Part shown: positions 44,173 through 53,805 of the stretch, in pieces | Position numbering within the stretch: the first letter of the stretch is position 1 | Layout: each line of letters starts with the position of its first letter | Origin: Rhizobiaceae bacterium | GTDB taxonomy: Bacteria > Pseudomonadota > Alphaproteobacteria > Rhizobiales > Rhizobiaceae | Direction of reading: 5' to 3' | Assembly (NCBI GenBank): GCA_023953845.1 | Contig: JAMLJC010000001.1 | Coordinates: forward strand, 1,798,001 to 1,862,000 | Length of the DNA stretch: 64,000 nucleotides | The notes under the pieces: model-generated | The model's database searches: none | Told to the model about the DNA's origin: nothing | The model's input: only the letters and a program-made list of their open reading frames with translations | Translations under genes and position numbers: made by a program

Positions 44173-44804
44173 GTTTCCCGCTCTATCTCTCCATCTTCGG
44201 CGGGATGATCGCCGACCTGCTGGTCAAACACATCCTTCTTTTCCTGGTGGCGCTGTCCGGTGCCACCGTTGCAGGCATCCTGGCGGGCATCGCCGTCTAC
44301 CGGCTGCGTGCTGCCCGGGCCATCGTGCCCGTCATGAACGTGCTTCAGGCGACGCCGGAGATCGTTCTGCTGGCGATCTGCATTCCGTTCCTCGGCATTG
44401 GCTATGTCGGGGCCCTGGTGCCGCTGTTCATCAAGGGCATCCTGCCGGTGATGCAGAACACGCTGAGCGGCCTGCGCAGCGTCGAGCCCGGCCTGAAAGA
44501 GGCGGCACGTGGCATGGGCATGTCCGACCGGCAAACCCTGTTGCGGGTGGAACTCATCAACGCGGCACCGGTCATCATCGCCGGCATCCGCATCTCCGCC
44601 ATCATGCTGGTCTCCGTCATCACGCTGACGGCCTATATTGGTGTCGAAAGTCTCGGTACGCTGATTCTCCAGGGCATTGCGCGCATGGACGCCAACGCTC
44701 TTCTTGTCGGCTCGGGTCTTTCGGCGCTGCTCGCCGTCATCGTCAACCAGATCATGATCCTCCTGGAGAAGGTAGCAATGCGCCTGGCAGGGAGAAGCAG
44801 ATGA
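44169..44804 (+). CDS. ABC permease (OpuB/OpuC type), second
   Basis: A 211-residue permease homologous to the preceding gene. The EAA loop reads LKEAARGMGMSDRQTLLRVE. The N-terminus is membrane-embedded with about six helices in total. Start at 44169 overlaps the previous stop and its own stop overlaps the ATPase start. Confidence 0.9.
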   Translation: MSFPLYLSIFGGMIADLLVKHILLFLVALSGATVAGILAGIAVYRLRAARAIVPVMNVLQATPEIVLLAICIPFLGIGYVGALVPLFIKGILPVMQNTLSGLRSVEPGLKEAARGMGMSDRQTLLRVELINAAPVIIAGIRISAIMLVSVITLTAYIGVESLGTLILQGIARMDANALLVGSGLSALLAVIVNQIMILLEKVAMRLAGRSR

Positions 44805-45766
44805 GCGACGCCGCGATCGAATTCCGCACGGTAACGAAACGGTTCGACGCGGCCGCGAAGCCGGCCGTGGACCGGCTCGATCTCGAAATCCGCCGGGGCG
44901 AGACCGTCGCCCTGATCGGCGCGTCCGGCTGCGGCAAGACGACGACGCTCAAGATGATCAATCGGCTGATCGAGCCGACGAGCGGAACAATCCTGGTTAC
45001 GGGCAAGGACGTCCACGAAATCCCCGTTCTGGAACTGCGCCGCTCGCTGGGCTACGTCATCCAGCAGGTCGGTCTGTTTCCTCACATGACGGTGGCCAGC
45101 AACATCGCCGTCGTTCCCCAACTGCTCGGATGGGACAGGCAGCGCATCGCCGCGCGTGTCGACGAACTGTTGACGCTCGTCCATTTGCCGCCCGCCGAGT
45201 ATCGGCACCGGCGGCCCGTCGAGCTTTCCGGCGGCCAGCAGCAGCGCGTCGGCGTGGCGCGTGCGCTCGCCGCCGATCCGCCCATCCTTCTGATGGACGA
45301 GCCGTTCGGTGCGCTCGATCCGATCACGCGGGCCAGCCTGCAGTGCGAAGTGCTGGAAATCCAGCGCAAGTTGAGGAAGGCGATCGTCATCGTCACCCAC
45401 GACATGGAGGAGGCGATCCGCCTCGGCGATCGCATCGTGGTGATGGAGGAGGGACGCATCGCCCAGTCCGGGACGCCGGCCGAACTGCTGATGAGACCGG
45501 CCACTCCGTTCGTGGCGAGCCTGCTCGGCGAGGATCGGGCCATCAAGTTGCTTCAGACGATGACCGTCGGTGACCTGATGTCGGCAGGGCGCGGCGACGC
45601 TCCGGCCGATGCGCCGCGCCTCGACCGCTTGTCGACTCTTCACGACGCGCTGGGCGCGTTTCTGGCGAGCGGCCGGAGCGAACTGGTCGTGACCGACGAG
45701 GCGGGGACGGCAGTAGGCAGGCTTGCCCGCGACCGGCTGTTCGAACTGCAGGCGGCGCGAGCTTGA
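44801..45766 (+). CDS. ABC ATPase with C-terminal CBS domain
   Basis: A 321-residue ATPase of the OpuA/OpuC type. Walker A is GASGCGKTTT near residue 39, the signature motif LSGGQQQRVGVARAL near residue 140, and Walker B ILLMDEPFGALDP follows. The switch His is in IVTHDMEEAI. The C-terminal 70 residues are a partial CBS module, often an ionic-strength sensor in osmoprotectant importers. It energises the two permeases. Confidence 0.92.
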   Translation: MSDAAIEFRTVTKRFDAAAKPAVDRLDLEIRRGETVALIGASGCGKTTTLKMINRLIEPTSGTILVTGKDVHEIPVLELRRSLGYVIQQVGLFPHMTVASNIAVVPQLLGWDRQRIAARVDELLTLVHLPPAEYRHRRPVELSGGQQQRVGVARALAADPPILLMDEPFGALDPITRASLQCEVLEIQRKLRKAIVIVTHDMEEAIRLGDRIVVMEEGRIAQSGTPAELLMRPATPFVASLLGEDRAIKLLQTMTVGDLMSAGRGDAPADAPRLDRLSTLHDALGAFLASGRSELVVTDEAGTAVGRLARDRLFELQAARA

Positions 45767-46581
45767 GACCGCCTTTGCGCATCGCGTTGGCGCAGACGGG
45801 CGGCCAGCCCGGTTCGATCGAGGGGTCGCTTGCAGAACTCGCGAGGCATGCCGCCGACGCGGCCAAGGCAGGTGCTGCCTTCCTGCTGCTGCCCGAACTC
45901 GCCTTGTCCGGCTATGGCGATCCCGCAAAGACACGCAGCCTCGCTCTCACCGTCGACACGGCCACCGCGCGCGTCGGCGCGATCGCAAGGTCGCATGGCA
46001 TCGGCATCCTCGTCGGCTATTGCGAGAAGTTCGCGGAAGGCCATGCCAACGCCGCGCTGCTCGTCGCAGCGGATGGACGGCGGCTGCTCAACTACCGCAA
46101 GATGCATCTCTGGGGCGCCTATGAGGAAGCGATCTTCACGCCGGGCGGGCCGGGCGAGGTGATCGACCTTTGCGAAGGCATCAAGGCGGGCGTGCTGATC
46201 TGCTTCGATCTCGACCATCCCGTGACCGCGCAGGATCTCGTCGCGCGTGGCGCCGATGTCGTGCTCGTGCTCAGCGGCACGACGAAGCCCTATGGCGTGG
46301 TGCCGCTGGTCCAGGTCCCGGCGCGTGCCTACGAGAACTCGGTGTTCGTCGCCTTCTGCGACCAGGCCGGGCCGCAGAACGGTTGTGACTTCGTTGGCCT
46401 GAGCACGGTCGCCGCGCCCGACGGCTCCGTGCTCGCGAGAGCGGGCGCGGCTGCGGGCGAACTCGTCTTCGCCGACCTCGATCCAACCGCGTACGACGCC
46501 TATCGCAGCGCCCACCGCTACGCCGACCAGTTGCGGCGCGACCTTTATCCGGCGCCGCAACGGCTCAGGGACTTGAGATGA
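45763..46581 (+). CDS. Nitrilase-superfamily amidohydrolase
   Basis: A 272-residue carbon-nitrogen hydrolase with a complete triad: Glu in LPELALSGYG, Lys in YRKMHLWG and Cys in VLICFDLDHP. The substrate-side region TTKPYGVVPLVQVPARAYEN is typical. Start is a TTG overlapping the ATPase stop. It probably cleaves an amide or nitrile formed in the pathway. It links a hydrolytic step directly to the importer. Confidence 0.85.
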   Translation: MRPPLRIALAQTGGQPGSIEGSLAELARHAADAAKAGAAFLLLPELALSGYGDPAKTRSLALTVDTATARVGAIARSHGIGILVGYCEKFAEGHANAALLVAADGRRLLNYRKMHLWGAYEEAIFTPGGPGEVIDLCEGIKAGVLICFDLDHPVTAQDLVARGADVVLVLSGTTKPYGVVPLVQVPARAYENSVFVAFCDQAGPQNGCDFVGLSTVAAPDGSVLARAGAAAGELVFADLDPTAYDAYRSAHRYADQLRRDLYPAPQRLRDLR

Positions 46582-48581
46582 ACACCTTTCGTGACGTCTT
46601 CCCGCACACGGTGCGAGAGATCGAAAACGCCTGGATACCGATGCCGGATGGCGTTCGGCTGGCCGCCCGCATCTGGCTGCCGGCCGATGCCGAGGCCTCG
46701 CCTGTGCCTGCGATCCTCGAGTTCATCCCCTACCGCAAGCGTGACGGCATGGCCCATCGCGACGAGATGATGCATCCGTGGTTCTCAGGCCATGGCTATG
46801 CGGCCGTTCGAGTCGATCTGAGGGGTTCGGGCGACTCCGAAGGGCTGCTCGAGGACGAATACGCCCCTCAAGAACAGGAGGACGGGCTCGCCGTCATCGA
46901 CTGGATCAGTCGTCAGCCCTGGTGCAGCGGCAATGTCGGGATGATCGGCATTTCCTGGGGCGGCTTCAACGGCCTGCAGATCGCCGCGCGCCGGCCGCCG
47001 GCGCTGAAGGCGGTCGTGACCGTCGGCTCGACCGACGATCGCTATGGAGATGACGTCCACTACATGGGTGGCGCCCAGCTCAGCGCCAATTTCACCTGGG
47101 CGCAGACCTTCTTCTCCGACCTGACGCGGCCGCCTGATCCCGCGATCGCGGGCGAGCGGTGGCGCGAGATGTGGCTTGACAGGCTCGCCAACCAGACCTT
47201 CCTGATCGAGCGTTGGCTCGCGCATCCCACTCGGGACGCTTACTGGCGTCACGGCTCGGTCTGTGAGGACTACGCGGCCGTCGAATGCGCAGTGATGGCG
47301 GTCGGCGGCTGGACCGATTCCTACACCAACGCCGTCCTGCGCCTGCTTGCCGGCCTCGCTTCGCCGCGGCGCGGTATCATCGGTCCGTGGGGCCACGACT
47401 ATCCGCACACCGCCGTTCCCGGCCCGGCCATCGGCTTTCTGCAGGAATGCCTGCGCTGGTGGGACCACTGGCTGAAGGACAAGCCGACGACCGCAATGGA
47501 GGAGCCGTTGCTGAGGGTTTATGTCCAGCGCGATCTGCCAACTGCGCCGGATCATGATTTCCGGGATGGCGAGTGGATCGGGATGGACGATCTCGGTCCG
47601 CATGCGGTGCGCGGCTTTCATCTCGGCGACGGCAGCCTGGACGACGCGCCATCGCCCTCACTTTCGTTCGACACCTGCTCGCCGCAGACGCTCGGCTGGA
47701 CCGCGGGCGAGTGGTGCGCCTATGGCGCATGCGCCGACCAGCCGGCGGATCAGGCGGTCGAGGACGGCCAGTCGCTCTGTTTCGACACGCCGCCTTTGGC
47801 CGAAGACCTGGAGATAATGGGCGCGCCGATACTGCGGCTGCGAGTCGCCTCGTCCGGCGATCAGGGCATCTTGATCGTCCGCCTCAACGAGGTCGACGCG
47901 GCCGGCCGTTCTGCGCGTGTCACCTATGGCGTACTCGACCTGCGTTACAGGAGCGGTTTTAGCGAGCCGACGTCGCTAAAGCCGGGCACGCCGATGGACG
48001 TTGCCGTTCGCCTCTGCGACACCGCCTATCGCTTCCGGGCCGGCACGCGCATCCGCCTCGCCCTTTCCACCTCCTACTGGCCGACGGTCTGGCCGGCCGA
48101 CGAAGACGTGACGCTCACGGTCGAAACCGGCCCTTCGGTGCTGGACCTGCCGCTGCTCGACCGCGCAAAATGTCGGCCGGAGCCGGTAGCCTTCTCCCCG
48201 CCGGAAGCGTCGCGTCCGCATGCGCACCGCACCGTCGAGCCCGGCGAGATGCGGCGTACGCTCAGCCGCGACTTCATCACCGGCGAGGAAATGCTGGAAG
48301 TCGTCGTGGACGACGGGCTGCGGAAGATAGAGGCGCACGGACTGGAGTTCAGCCGTCGCTGCGTCGAACGTTACTTCGCCAGGCCTTTCGATCCGTCCAC
48401 GTTGCGCATCGAGGCGGACTGGACCTTGTCTCTCGGACGTGGCGACTGGCGCATTCGCACGGAAACGCAGGCCACGATGCGGCGCGTCGAGAAGAGCTTC
48501 GCGGTCGACTGCAAGGTTCGCGCTTTTCAAGGAGACGAGAAGGTTTTTGAACGGGAGTATTTGTCTGGGCCACGCACGTGA
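46578..48581 (+). CDS. CocE/NonD-type hydrolase (second copy)
   Basis: A 667-residue paralogue of the hydrolase at 40482-42533, sharing WCSGNVGMIGISWGGFNGLQ with nucleophile Ser in GISWGG. EFIPYRKRD supplies the oxyanion Tyr and GPWGHDYPH the probable catalytic His. There is no signal peptide. ATG overlaps the amidohydrolase stop. Two diverged copies at the two ends of one operon suggest two related bonds or isomers are cleaved. Confidence 0.88.
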   Translation: MNTFRDVFPHTVREIENAWIPMPDGVRLAARIWLPADAEASPVPAILEFIPYRKRDGMAHRDEMMHPWFSGHGYAAVRVDLRGSGDSEGLLEDEYAPQEQEDGLAVIDWISRQPWCSGNVGMIGISWGGFNGLQIAARRPPALKAVVTVGSTDDRYGDDVHYMGGAQLSANFTWAQTFFSDLTRPPDPAIAGERWREMWLDRLANQTFLIERWLAHPTRDAYWRHGSVCEDYAAVECAVMAVGGWTDSYTNAVLRLLAGLASPRRGIIGPWGHDYPHTAVPGPAIGFLQECLRWWDHWLKDKPTTAMEEPLLRVYVQRDLPTAPDHDFRDGEWIGMDDLGPHAVRGFHLGDGSLDDAPSPSLSFDTCSPQTLGWTAGEWCAYGACADQPADQAVEDGQSLCFDTPPLAEDLEIMGAPILRLRVASSGDQGILIVRLNEVDAAGRSARVTYGVLDLRYRSGFSEPTSLKPGTPMDVAVRLCDTAYRFRAGTRIRLALSTSYWPTVWPADEDVTLTVETGPSVLDLPLLDRAKCRPEPVAFSPPEASRPHAHRTVEPGEMRRTLSRDFITGEEMLEVVVDDGLRKIEAHGLEFSRRCVERYFARPFDPSTLRIEADWTLSLGRGDWRIRTETQATMRRVEKSFAVDCKVRAFQGDEKVFEREYLSGPRT

Positions 48582-48591
48582 GCGCTCACGT
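48576..48591. other. 16-bp perfect palindrome at operon end
   Basis: ACGTGAGCGCTCACGT overlaps the stop codon of the second CocE-type hydrolase. It could be a protein-binding site or part of a transcript end. No T-run follows. Confidence 0.45.
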
Positions 48592-48650
48592 ATCGCTGCC
48601 GGACAGGAGCAGTCCAAAATCCTGCGTTAACATCCGTCCAGAAATCACTT

Positions 48651-49700
48651 TCAGGTCGCTTCGAGCACCATGTTGAGGGGGGTCTGGGTCGCTCGCCGGA
48701 CATGCGTGAAGCCGCCGGACCGGATCACTTCGGTAAGCCGTTTCTCTCCCGCCTGTGCGCCAAGCGCGAGCCCCGTCTCCTGCGCCAGCGAGGTGGGCAC
48801 GCAGATCATCGTCGAGGCTGAGTAATAGAGCCGTCCAACCGGGTTGATGTTGTCTTCCAGCGTGTCGCCGGCCATCGGCTCGACGACCATCCACGTGCCG
48901 CCGCCTTTCAGCGCCTTCCTGATATGTGCAGCCGCCGCCTTGGGGTCGCCCATGTCGTGCAGGCAGTCGAAGCAGGTGATCAGATCGAAATCGCGCCCCT
49001 CGAAGTCCTGCGCCAGGCCGACCTCGAACTGCAGGTTCGCCAACCCGTGCGCCCGGGCGTGCGCGCTCGCGGCGGCTATCGAAGCCGGATGAAAATCGTA
49101 GCCGATAAAGCGAGAGTCGGGGAACGCCTGGGCCATCAGGATGGTGGACAGGCCGTGCCCGCATCCCACATCGGCCACGTTCGCACCCGCCTTCAACCTG
49201 TCGACGACCCCGTCGAGCGCCGGCAGCCAGTCCTGCACGAGGGCATTTACGTAGCCCGGCCGGAACAGCCGCGCCACTGCGCAGAACATGCAGCCGGCCT
49301 GATCGCCCCAGGCGACGCCTCGTCCGGTCTTGAACGCCGACTGCACCTTCGGCTGGTTCTCGACCATCGCCGCGGCGGTATCGAACGCGCCGATCAGATT
49401 GACCGGGCTGTCGGGCTCGGCAAAGACGAATGCCTGCTCGGGCGTCAGCGAGAACTGCCCGTCCTCGTAATGCACGTAGCCCGAGGCCGTCTGTGCGGAA
49501 AGCCACTCGCGTACGTAGCGCGGCGCACATCCGGCGGCTTTGGCAAGCGCTTCGGCGTTCGCCGGTCCGGCCTCCTTGAGGGTCTTGTACAAGCCGAGCG
49601 CGTCTCCGATCCGCACCAGCGGCACGCTGACTGCTCCGCCGAGATCGCCAAGGACGCGGCCAACGAGTTCATTGAGGGTGGTTTCGTCAAGTTGTGCCAT
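48651..49700 (-). CDS. SAM-dependent methyltransferase
   Basis: A 349-residue class I methyltransferase. An N-terminal winged helix dimerisation-type region (LYKTLKEAGPANAEALAKAA, then PRYVREWLSAQTASGYV) is followed by the SAM site VADVGCGHGLSTILMAQ near residue 177. The acidic FIGYDFHPASI and TCFDCLHDMGDP segments follow. The architecture resembles small-molecule O-methyltransferases. The substrate is unknown. It is convergent with the ABC/hydrolase operon, and in the same direction as the hydrolase-LuxR fusion. Confidence 0.85.
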   Translation of the reverse strand: MAQLDETTLNELVGRVLGDLGGAVSVPLVRIGDALGLYKTLKEAGPANAEALAKAAGCAPRYVREWLSAQTASGYVHYEDGQFSLTPEQAFVFAEPDSPVNLIGAFDTAAAMVENQPKVQSAFKTGRGVAWGDQAGCMFCAVARLFRPGYVNALVQDWLPALDGVVDRLKAGANVADVGCGHGLSTILMAQAFPDSRFIGYDFHPASIAAASAHARAHGLANLQFEVGLAQDFEGRDFDLITCFDCLHDMGDPKAAAAHIRKALKGGGTWMVVEPMAGDTLEDNINPVGRLYYSASTMICVPTSLAQETGLALGAQAGEKRLTEVIRSGGFTHVRRATQTPLNMVLEAT

Positions 49701-49857
49701 GTTCGGGTTCCTCCTTGCGTCGGAGAGCGTCTTGCTGCTCCGTCAGTCCAAGGATGAGGCCCGCCGTGTCGGCGGACATGAGGCGGCAGTCCCGCCCATA
49801 TAAGAAAATCCGGCGACGGAGGGGACAGATGTCCCGCATGCGGGGCTGACTACGGTG

Positions 49858-50940
49858 TCAATCCGCCTGAGGCGGTCGCTCCCTGCCGGACAGCGTCATG
49901 ACGATCGCCTGAGACCGGCTGTGCACGCCGAGCTTGCTGAAGATCACGGATAGCTGGTTGCGCACGGTCTTCACGCTCTTGCCGAGGCGTTCTGCGATCG
50001 CGCGGTTGTCGAGCCCTTCGGCGACGAGTTCCAGCAGGGCCGCCTCCGCGGATGTCAGGCCGGCCTCACGGATGGCGCGCGGTTGCACGGGTCGATCCTG
50101 GCCGAGGAAGGCGGCAAGCTCGGCCTGGAACGCCGCCCACGCCGGTTCGTCCGGCAGGAGCACATGGTTCTTGCTTTCCAGCGGCACGAAGCGCGCACCC
50201 GGAATAGCAGCCGCAAGCTTGCAGCCTTCGTCGAACGGCACGCGCATGTCGCCGCGGCAATGCGCGATCAGCGTAGGGACGCGGAGCTTCGCCGCGAGGT
50301 TCGACACGTCGATCCGCTGCATCTCCCAAAGCAGTTGCGCGGCGACGTCAGCGGTTGCCGTCACCCTCTCGAGATCGCCCCACCAGCGATGCTGTTCAGG
50401 CGTCCCGTCGGGTATGAACAGATTGGTGAAGAACTGGCAGAACGCCGGATTGTCGCGTCCCCAGCCGATGCGAACGAAGTTGACGAGGGTTTCGGCCTCC
50501 AGCAACTCGGCCTCCGTCTGCGCCCGAACCCGCATGCCCTGACCGTAGGCGTTGAGGAGCACCAGATGCGATACGCGCTCGGGATGCCTCAGGGCATATA
50601 CGATGGCGAGGGCGCCGCCCTGTGAAAGTCCGAGGAGGACGAAGCGCGGGTCCTCGATTGATGCGGCCACTGCGTCCATGTCGGCATGCCACGCTTCGAT
50701 GGACAGGTCGGAGACATGCCGGTCCGAAAGTCCGCAGCCGCGCGGATCGTAACGCACGAACCGGTTGCGGGCAGAAAGCGCCTGCAGCCACGGCCGCCAG
50801 ATCGGGCTTTCGAGATCGTAGTCTACATGGCTCAGCCAGTGGGCCGCCCGAAGGATCACCTGTCCCTCGCCACAAGACGCCACGGCGATGCGAGTGCCGT
50901 CGGCAGAGGTGCAGAACCGTATGCTCTGGCCGAGTTTCAT
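49858..50940 (-). CDS. Alpha/beta-hydrolase fused to LuxR HTH
   Basis: A 360-residue two-domain regulator. Residues 20-275 form an alpha/beta hydrolase: DPRGCGLSDRH, nucleophile Ser in LLGLSQGGALA, acid in HCRGDMRVPF and His in SKNHVLLPDEP, a complete triad. Residues 290-355 are a LuxR/GerE helix-turn-helix (AGLTSAEAALLELVAEGLDN, then RAIAERLGKSVKTVRNQL). The hydrolase domain probably binds or cleaves the effector that controls DNA binding. Its target may be the methyltransferase downstream. Confidence 0.9.
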   Translation of the reverse strand: MKLGQSIRFCTSADGTRIAVASCGEGQVILRAAHWLSHVDYDLESPIWRPWLQALSARNRFVRYDPRGCGLSDRHVSDLSIEAWHADMDAVAASIEDPRFVLLGLSQGGALAIVYALRHPERVSHLVLLNAYGQGMRVRAQTEAELLEAETLVNFVRIGWGRDNPAFCQFFTNLFIPDGTPEQHRWWGDLERVTATADVAAQLLWEMQRIDVSNLAAKLRVPTLIAHCRGDMRVPFDEGCKLAAAIPGARFVPLESKNHVLLPDEPAWAAFQAELAAFLGQDRPVQPRAIREAGLTSAEAALLELVAEGLDNRAIAERLGKSVKTVRNQLSVIFSKLGVHSRSQAIVMTLSGRERPPQAD

Positions 50941-51119
50941 TGCTCAAGGATATCGTAGCGGAAAGGCGCGCAACAGGCAGGCGGATGCCTTTTCCTGCGG
51001 CGGCGGCTTCCAGAAGCTGGGAGGGAACGTGGTCCAGGTGTCCGGGCGAATCCAAGCCGGGTTGTGACTAACTCCCAGCAAAGGTGCGACACGGATTTTC
51101 CTGGCTGGAAAGCCGCACT

Positions 51120-51971
51120 TTAGCGATCCTGTGCTCCGAGTGCGGCTGGGCGGACAAAAATCGAGAACAGCTCCCTCTGGGAGGAAATGCGCATTTTGGC
51201 GTAAATGTTCTTGCGGTGGATGCGAACGGTGCCGGCCGATATGTTGAGGAGATTGGCAATCGACTCGGACGAATGCCCCTCCAGGACCAGGCCGACGACC
51301 TCGAGTTCGCGCGGCGTAAGGGGCGGCATCCCGCGGGTTCTGAGCGCCTCCTGAACGGTCCGGCGCAGAACCTCTTTGTCGTCTTCCTCATGACCCGCCG
51401 TCCTCAGACGTTCGTCGGTGCGCCAATGCGCCTCTGCGATGCGCCTGACGAGCGGCTCCACTGCACGCAGAACCCGCATGTCATGTACCGAAAAAGCTGG
51501 CTGGCTCGGGGCGCGCATCAACGAGGTCACGATCATCCAGCTATCCTTGCCGGGAATGAAAAACGCGACCTCGTCTACCGGGCCGGTCTGGATGTAGTAG
51601 GATTTGTAGTACTCGCTCTTGTAGAACTGATCCGGCGCCAGATCAGCGAGCCTGTAGAGACCTGATCTGATTCCGTTGGCGGTGGCTTTATACATCGGGT
51701 CGAGGAGATAAGGGCCGATCTCATACTCCTTGACATGGATATCGAATTGTCTTGGCCCGAATGTATGATGCAGGCAGACGGGCTTGGCCGACCCGCTATA
51801 GGCAAAGCTGACAGTATAGTCGTAGGGAGCCAGACGCCGGACGGTCGAGGCGAATGCTCCCGGGAAGTCGTGACTTCCCACCTGGGACAGAAGTTCGCCG
51901 AGCGCGGCGAACCATTCCGGCTGGGAAAGGAGCTGCCTGCCTGACGTCCCTTCGGAACTTACCGCCGCCAC
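51120..51971 (-). CDS. LuxR-family transcription regulator
   Basis: A 283-residue regulator. Residues 10-190 are a PAS/GAF-like sensory region with many aromatics (EYYKSYYIQTGPVDEVAFFI). The C-terminal GerE domain is PLTPRELEVVGLVLEGHSSE, then SIANLLNISAGTVRIHRKNI. It is divergent from the sugar/polyol ABC operon and probably controls it. A palindrome in the gap may be its operator. Confidence 0.88.
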   Translation of the reverse strand: MAAVSSEGTSGRQLLSQPEWFAALGELLSQVGSHDFPGAFASTVRRLAPYDYTVSFAYSGSAKPVCLHHTFGPRQFDIHVKEYEIGPYLLDPMYKATANGIRSGLYRLADLAPDQFYKSEYYKSYYIQTGPVDEVAFFIPGKDSWMIVTSLMRAPSQPAFSVHDMRVLRAVEPLVRRIAEAHWRTDERLRTAGHEEDDKEVLRRTVQEALRTRGMPPLTPRELEVVGLVLEGHSSESIANLLNISAGTVRIHRKNIYAKMRISSQRELFSIFVRPAALGAQDR

Positions 51972-52394
51972 GCTCGCCTCCTACCGCAAAACGCATATGC
52001 CTTTTGGATTACACTGAATGGGAAATATCCCACGAGCGGCACCTTCTTATAGGCTTCGCTCAGTTTGTGGAATATGCCTCTGCCGGCACCTGTCGCCTTG
52101 GAGGCTCACGTCGGTTGCATATGCTGCTAACCCCCGGGCTTGCTCCAGTTGCTTCTCCGGCGTTTGTGCGAAACATGGCTCGGAGACCTTTCCTCCGGGA
52201 ATTGGAGGACGCATTGGCTCCATAGGCAGCACTGCGAACCAGCCGTTTCTCACGCGCACCGGCGGCGAGATACGTGCAGCGTTCCCGCGATAGCGTCCGA
52301 GTGCTTTCTAAAAACAGTCTCGATCGCAGGATTCGGCCGAACGCAAGGCCGTCGGCCGCGCATGAAAAGAACAACCAACCACAGGGGAAGTGCG
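51972..52394. promoter_or_regulatory. Divergent control region of the polyol operon
   Basis: About 420 bp between the LuxR regulator and the ABC operon. It contains TGGGA-aata-TCCCA (52019-52032) about 48 bp upstream of the luxR start, a possible autoregulatory site. Promoters for both directions should lie here. The gggaag ribosome-binding site for the SBP gene is at its right end. No gene is convincing within it. Confidence 0.45.
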
Positions 52395-53783
52395 ATGCTT
52401 GGAATCAACTCAAAACTGCGTACGTTCGCAGCGGTATCGGCGCTGTCGACGTTTGCCGTGTTCGGTGTTGTCGGCGCAGCGGGCGCATGGTCGCTGGAGG
52501 AAGCGGCGGCGCCGTACAAGGGTGTCACGATCCGCACCATCGGCGAGGCCCTTCCGCCCCTGGAGGCGATGAAGAAGCTGGCTCCCGAATTCGAGAAGCG
52601 CACGGGCATCACGGTCGAGATCGAGATGTACGAGCACTCCGAGGCGGTGAGCAAGGTGATGCTCGATCTCAACTCGAAGCGCGGCCGCTACGATTTCATC
52701 ATTCAGCCGCATCGCGAGCTGGGCAAGTTCGTCACCAACGGCCATGTGGAGCCGGTGGAGAACTTCATGAGCTCTCCGATCTTGCGCGATCCGGACTTCA
52801 AGCCGGAGGAACAGCTCTATCAGGGACTGTGGAAGGAAATCTCCTGGTATGACGGCAAGCCCTACGGCTTCCCGTTCACCGCGTTGACGATGTACGCTTG
52901 GTACCGGTCTGATCTTCTGAACGATCCCAAGGAGAAGGAGGGCTTCAAGGCGAAGTACGGCTACGACCTCGGGCCGGCACAGGACTGGAAGCAGTACCAC
53001 GATATTGCCGAGTGGTTCACCCGTCCGGACCAACAGCTTTACGGCACCGCGCTGCAGGGCAAGCGCCATGAGGCTCTCTGGTACGAGTGGCTGAATTTCC
53101 TCTATTCCTACGGCGGCGACATGCTCGAGGTGAAGTCGGGTTCGGAATGCGGCCCGGTCATCGTCAACAGCCCGCAGGCCATCGCCGCCACCGAATACTA
53201 CAAGAGCCTCATGCAGTTCTCGCCACCGGACACTCTCAATTACTTCTGGGACGACGTGATGGCGCTGATGCAACAGGGCAAGGTCGCCGAGCTCATCATG
53301 TGGAACGACGCGACTTATGCCGTGGCGGTGGACGAGGCTGCCTCGACCGTGGTCGGCAAGATGGGCTTCGACCTCGTTCCGCAGGGCGACGGCGGCAAGG
53401 TGGCTCAGGTCGAGGGCTGGACCTATCTCGTTCCCTCCTCCTCCAAGAACAAGGAAGCGGCCTACCTCTTCATCCAGTGGATGATGGCCTACGAGCAGCA
53501 GCTGAACCAGCACCTCAACGGCGGCGCCACTGCGCGCCCGGATGTCTACGCTTCCGCCGAGGTCCAGAAGCTGCCCTATTCCCAGGCGTCGATGGGGTCG
53601 AACGAGGTTGCCAGGCCGAAGCCCACGATCCCGCAGTCGAGCGAGATGACCGATATCCTCGTGCGCGAGCTCTCTTCCTACCTTGCCGACGAGAAGTCCG
53701 CCAAGGAGGCGCTCGACCAGTCGGCCAAGGAGATATCGGCGCTGCTGGGTTCCTGCGCGCCGATGAAGTATCCTGTCCAGTGA
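52395..53783 (+). CDS. CUT1-type ABC sugar/polyol-binding protein
   Basis: A 462-residue family 1 extracellular solute-binding protein. A Sec signal peptide spans about residues 1-35 (AVFGVVGAAGAWS). The mature start is VTIRTIGEALPPLEAMKKLA, and later typical parts are GLWKEISWYDGKPYGFPF and VEGWTYLVPSSSKNKEAAYL. The ligand should be a sugar, polyol or glycoside. ATG 52395 has a ggggaag site; the longer frame from 52140 has no signal peptide. A hairpin follows the stop. Confidence 0.9.
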   Translation: MLGINSKLRTFAAVSALSTFAVFGVVGAAGAWSLEEAAAPYKGVTIRTIGEALPPLEAMKKLAPEFEKRTGITVEIEMYEHSEAVSKVMLDLNSKRGRYDFIIQPHRELGKFVTNGHVEPVENFMSSPILRDPDFKPEEQLYQGLWKEISWYDGKPYGFPFTALTMYAWYRSDLLNDPKEKEGFKAKYGYDLGPAQDWKQYHDIAEWFTRPDQQLYGTALQGKRHEALWYEWLNFLYSYGGDMLEVKSGSECGPVIVNSPQAIAATEYYKSLMQFSPPDTLNYFWDDVMALMQQGKVAELIMWNDATYAVAVDEAASTVVGKMGFDLVPQGDGGKVAQVEGWTYLVPSSSKNKEAAYLFIQWMMAYEQQLNQHLNGGATARPDVYASAEVQKLPYSQASMGSNEVARPKPTIPQSSEMTDILVRELSSYLADEKSAKEALDQSAKEISALLGSCAPMKYPVQ

Positions 53784-53805
53784 CAAGGGCGGCTTGTGCA
53801 ATCCT

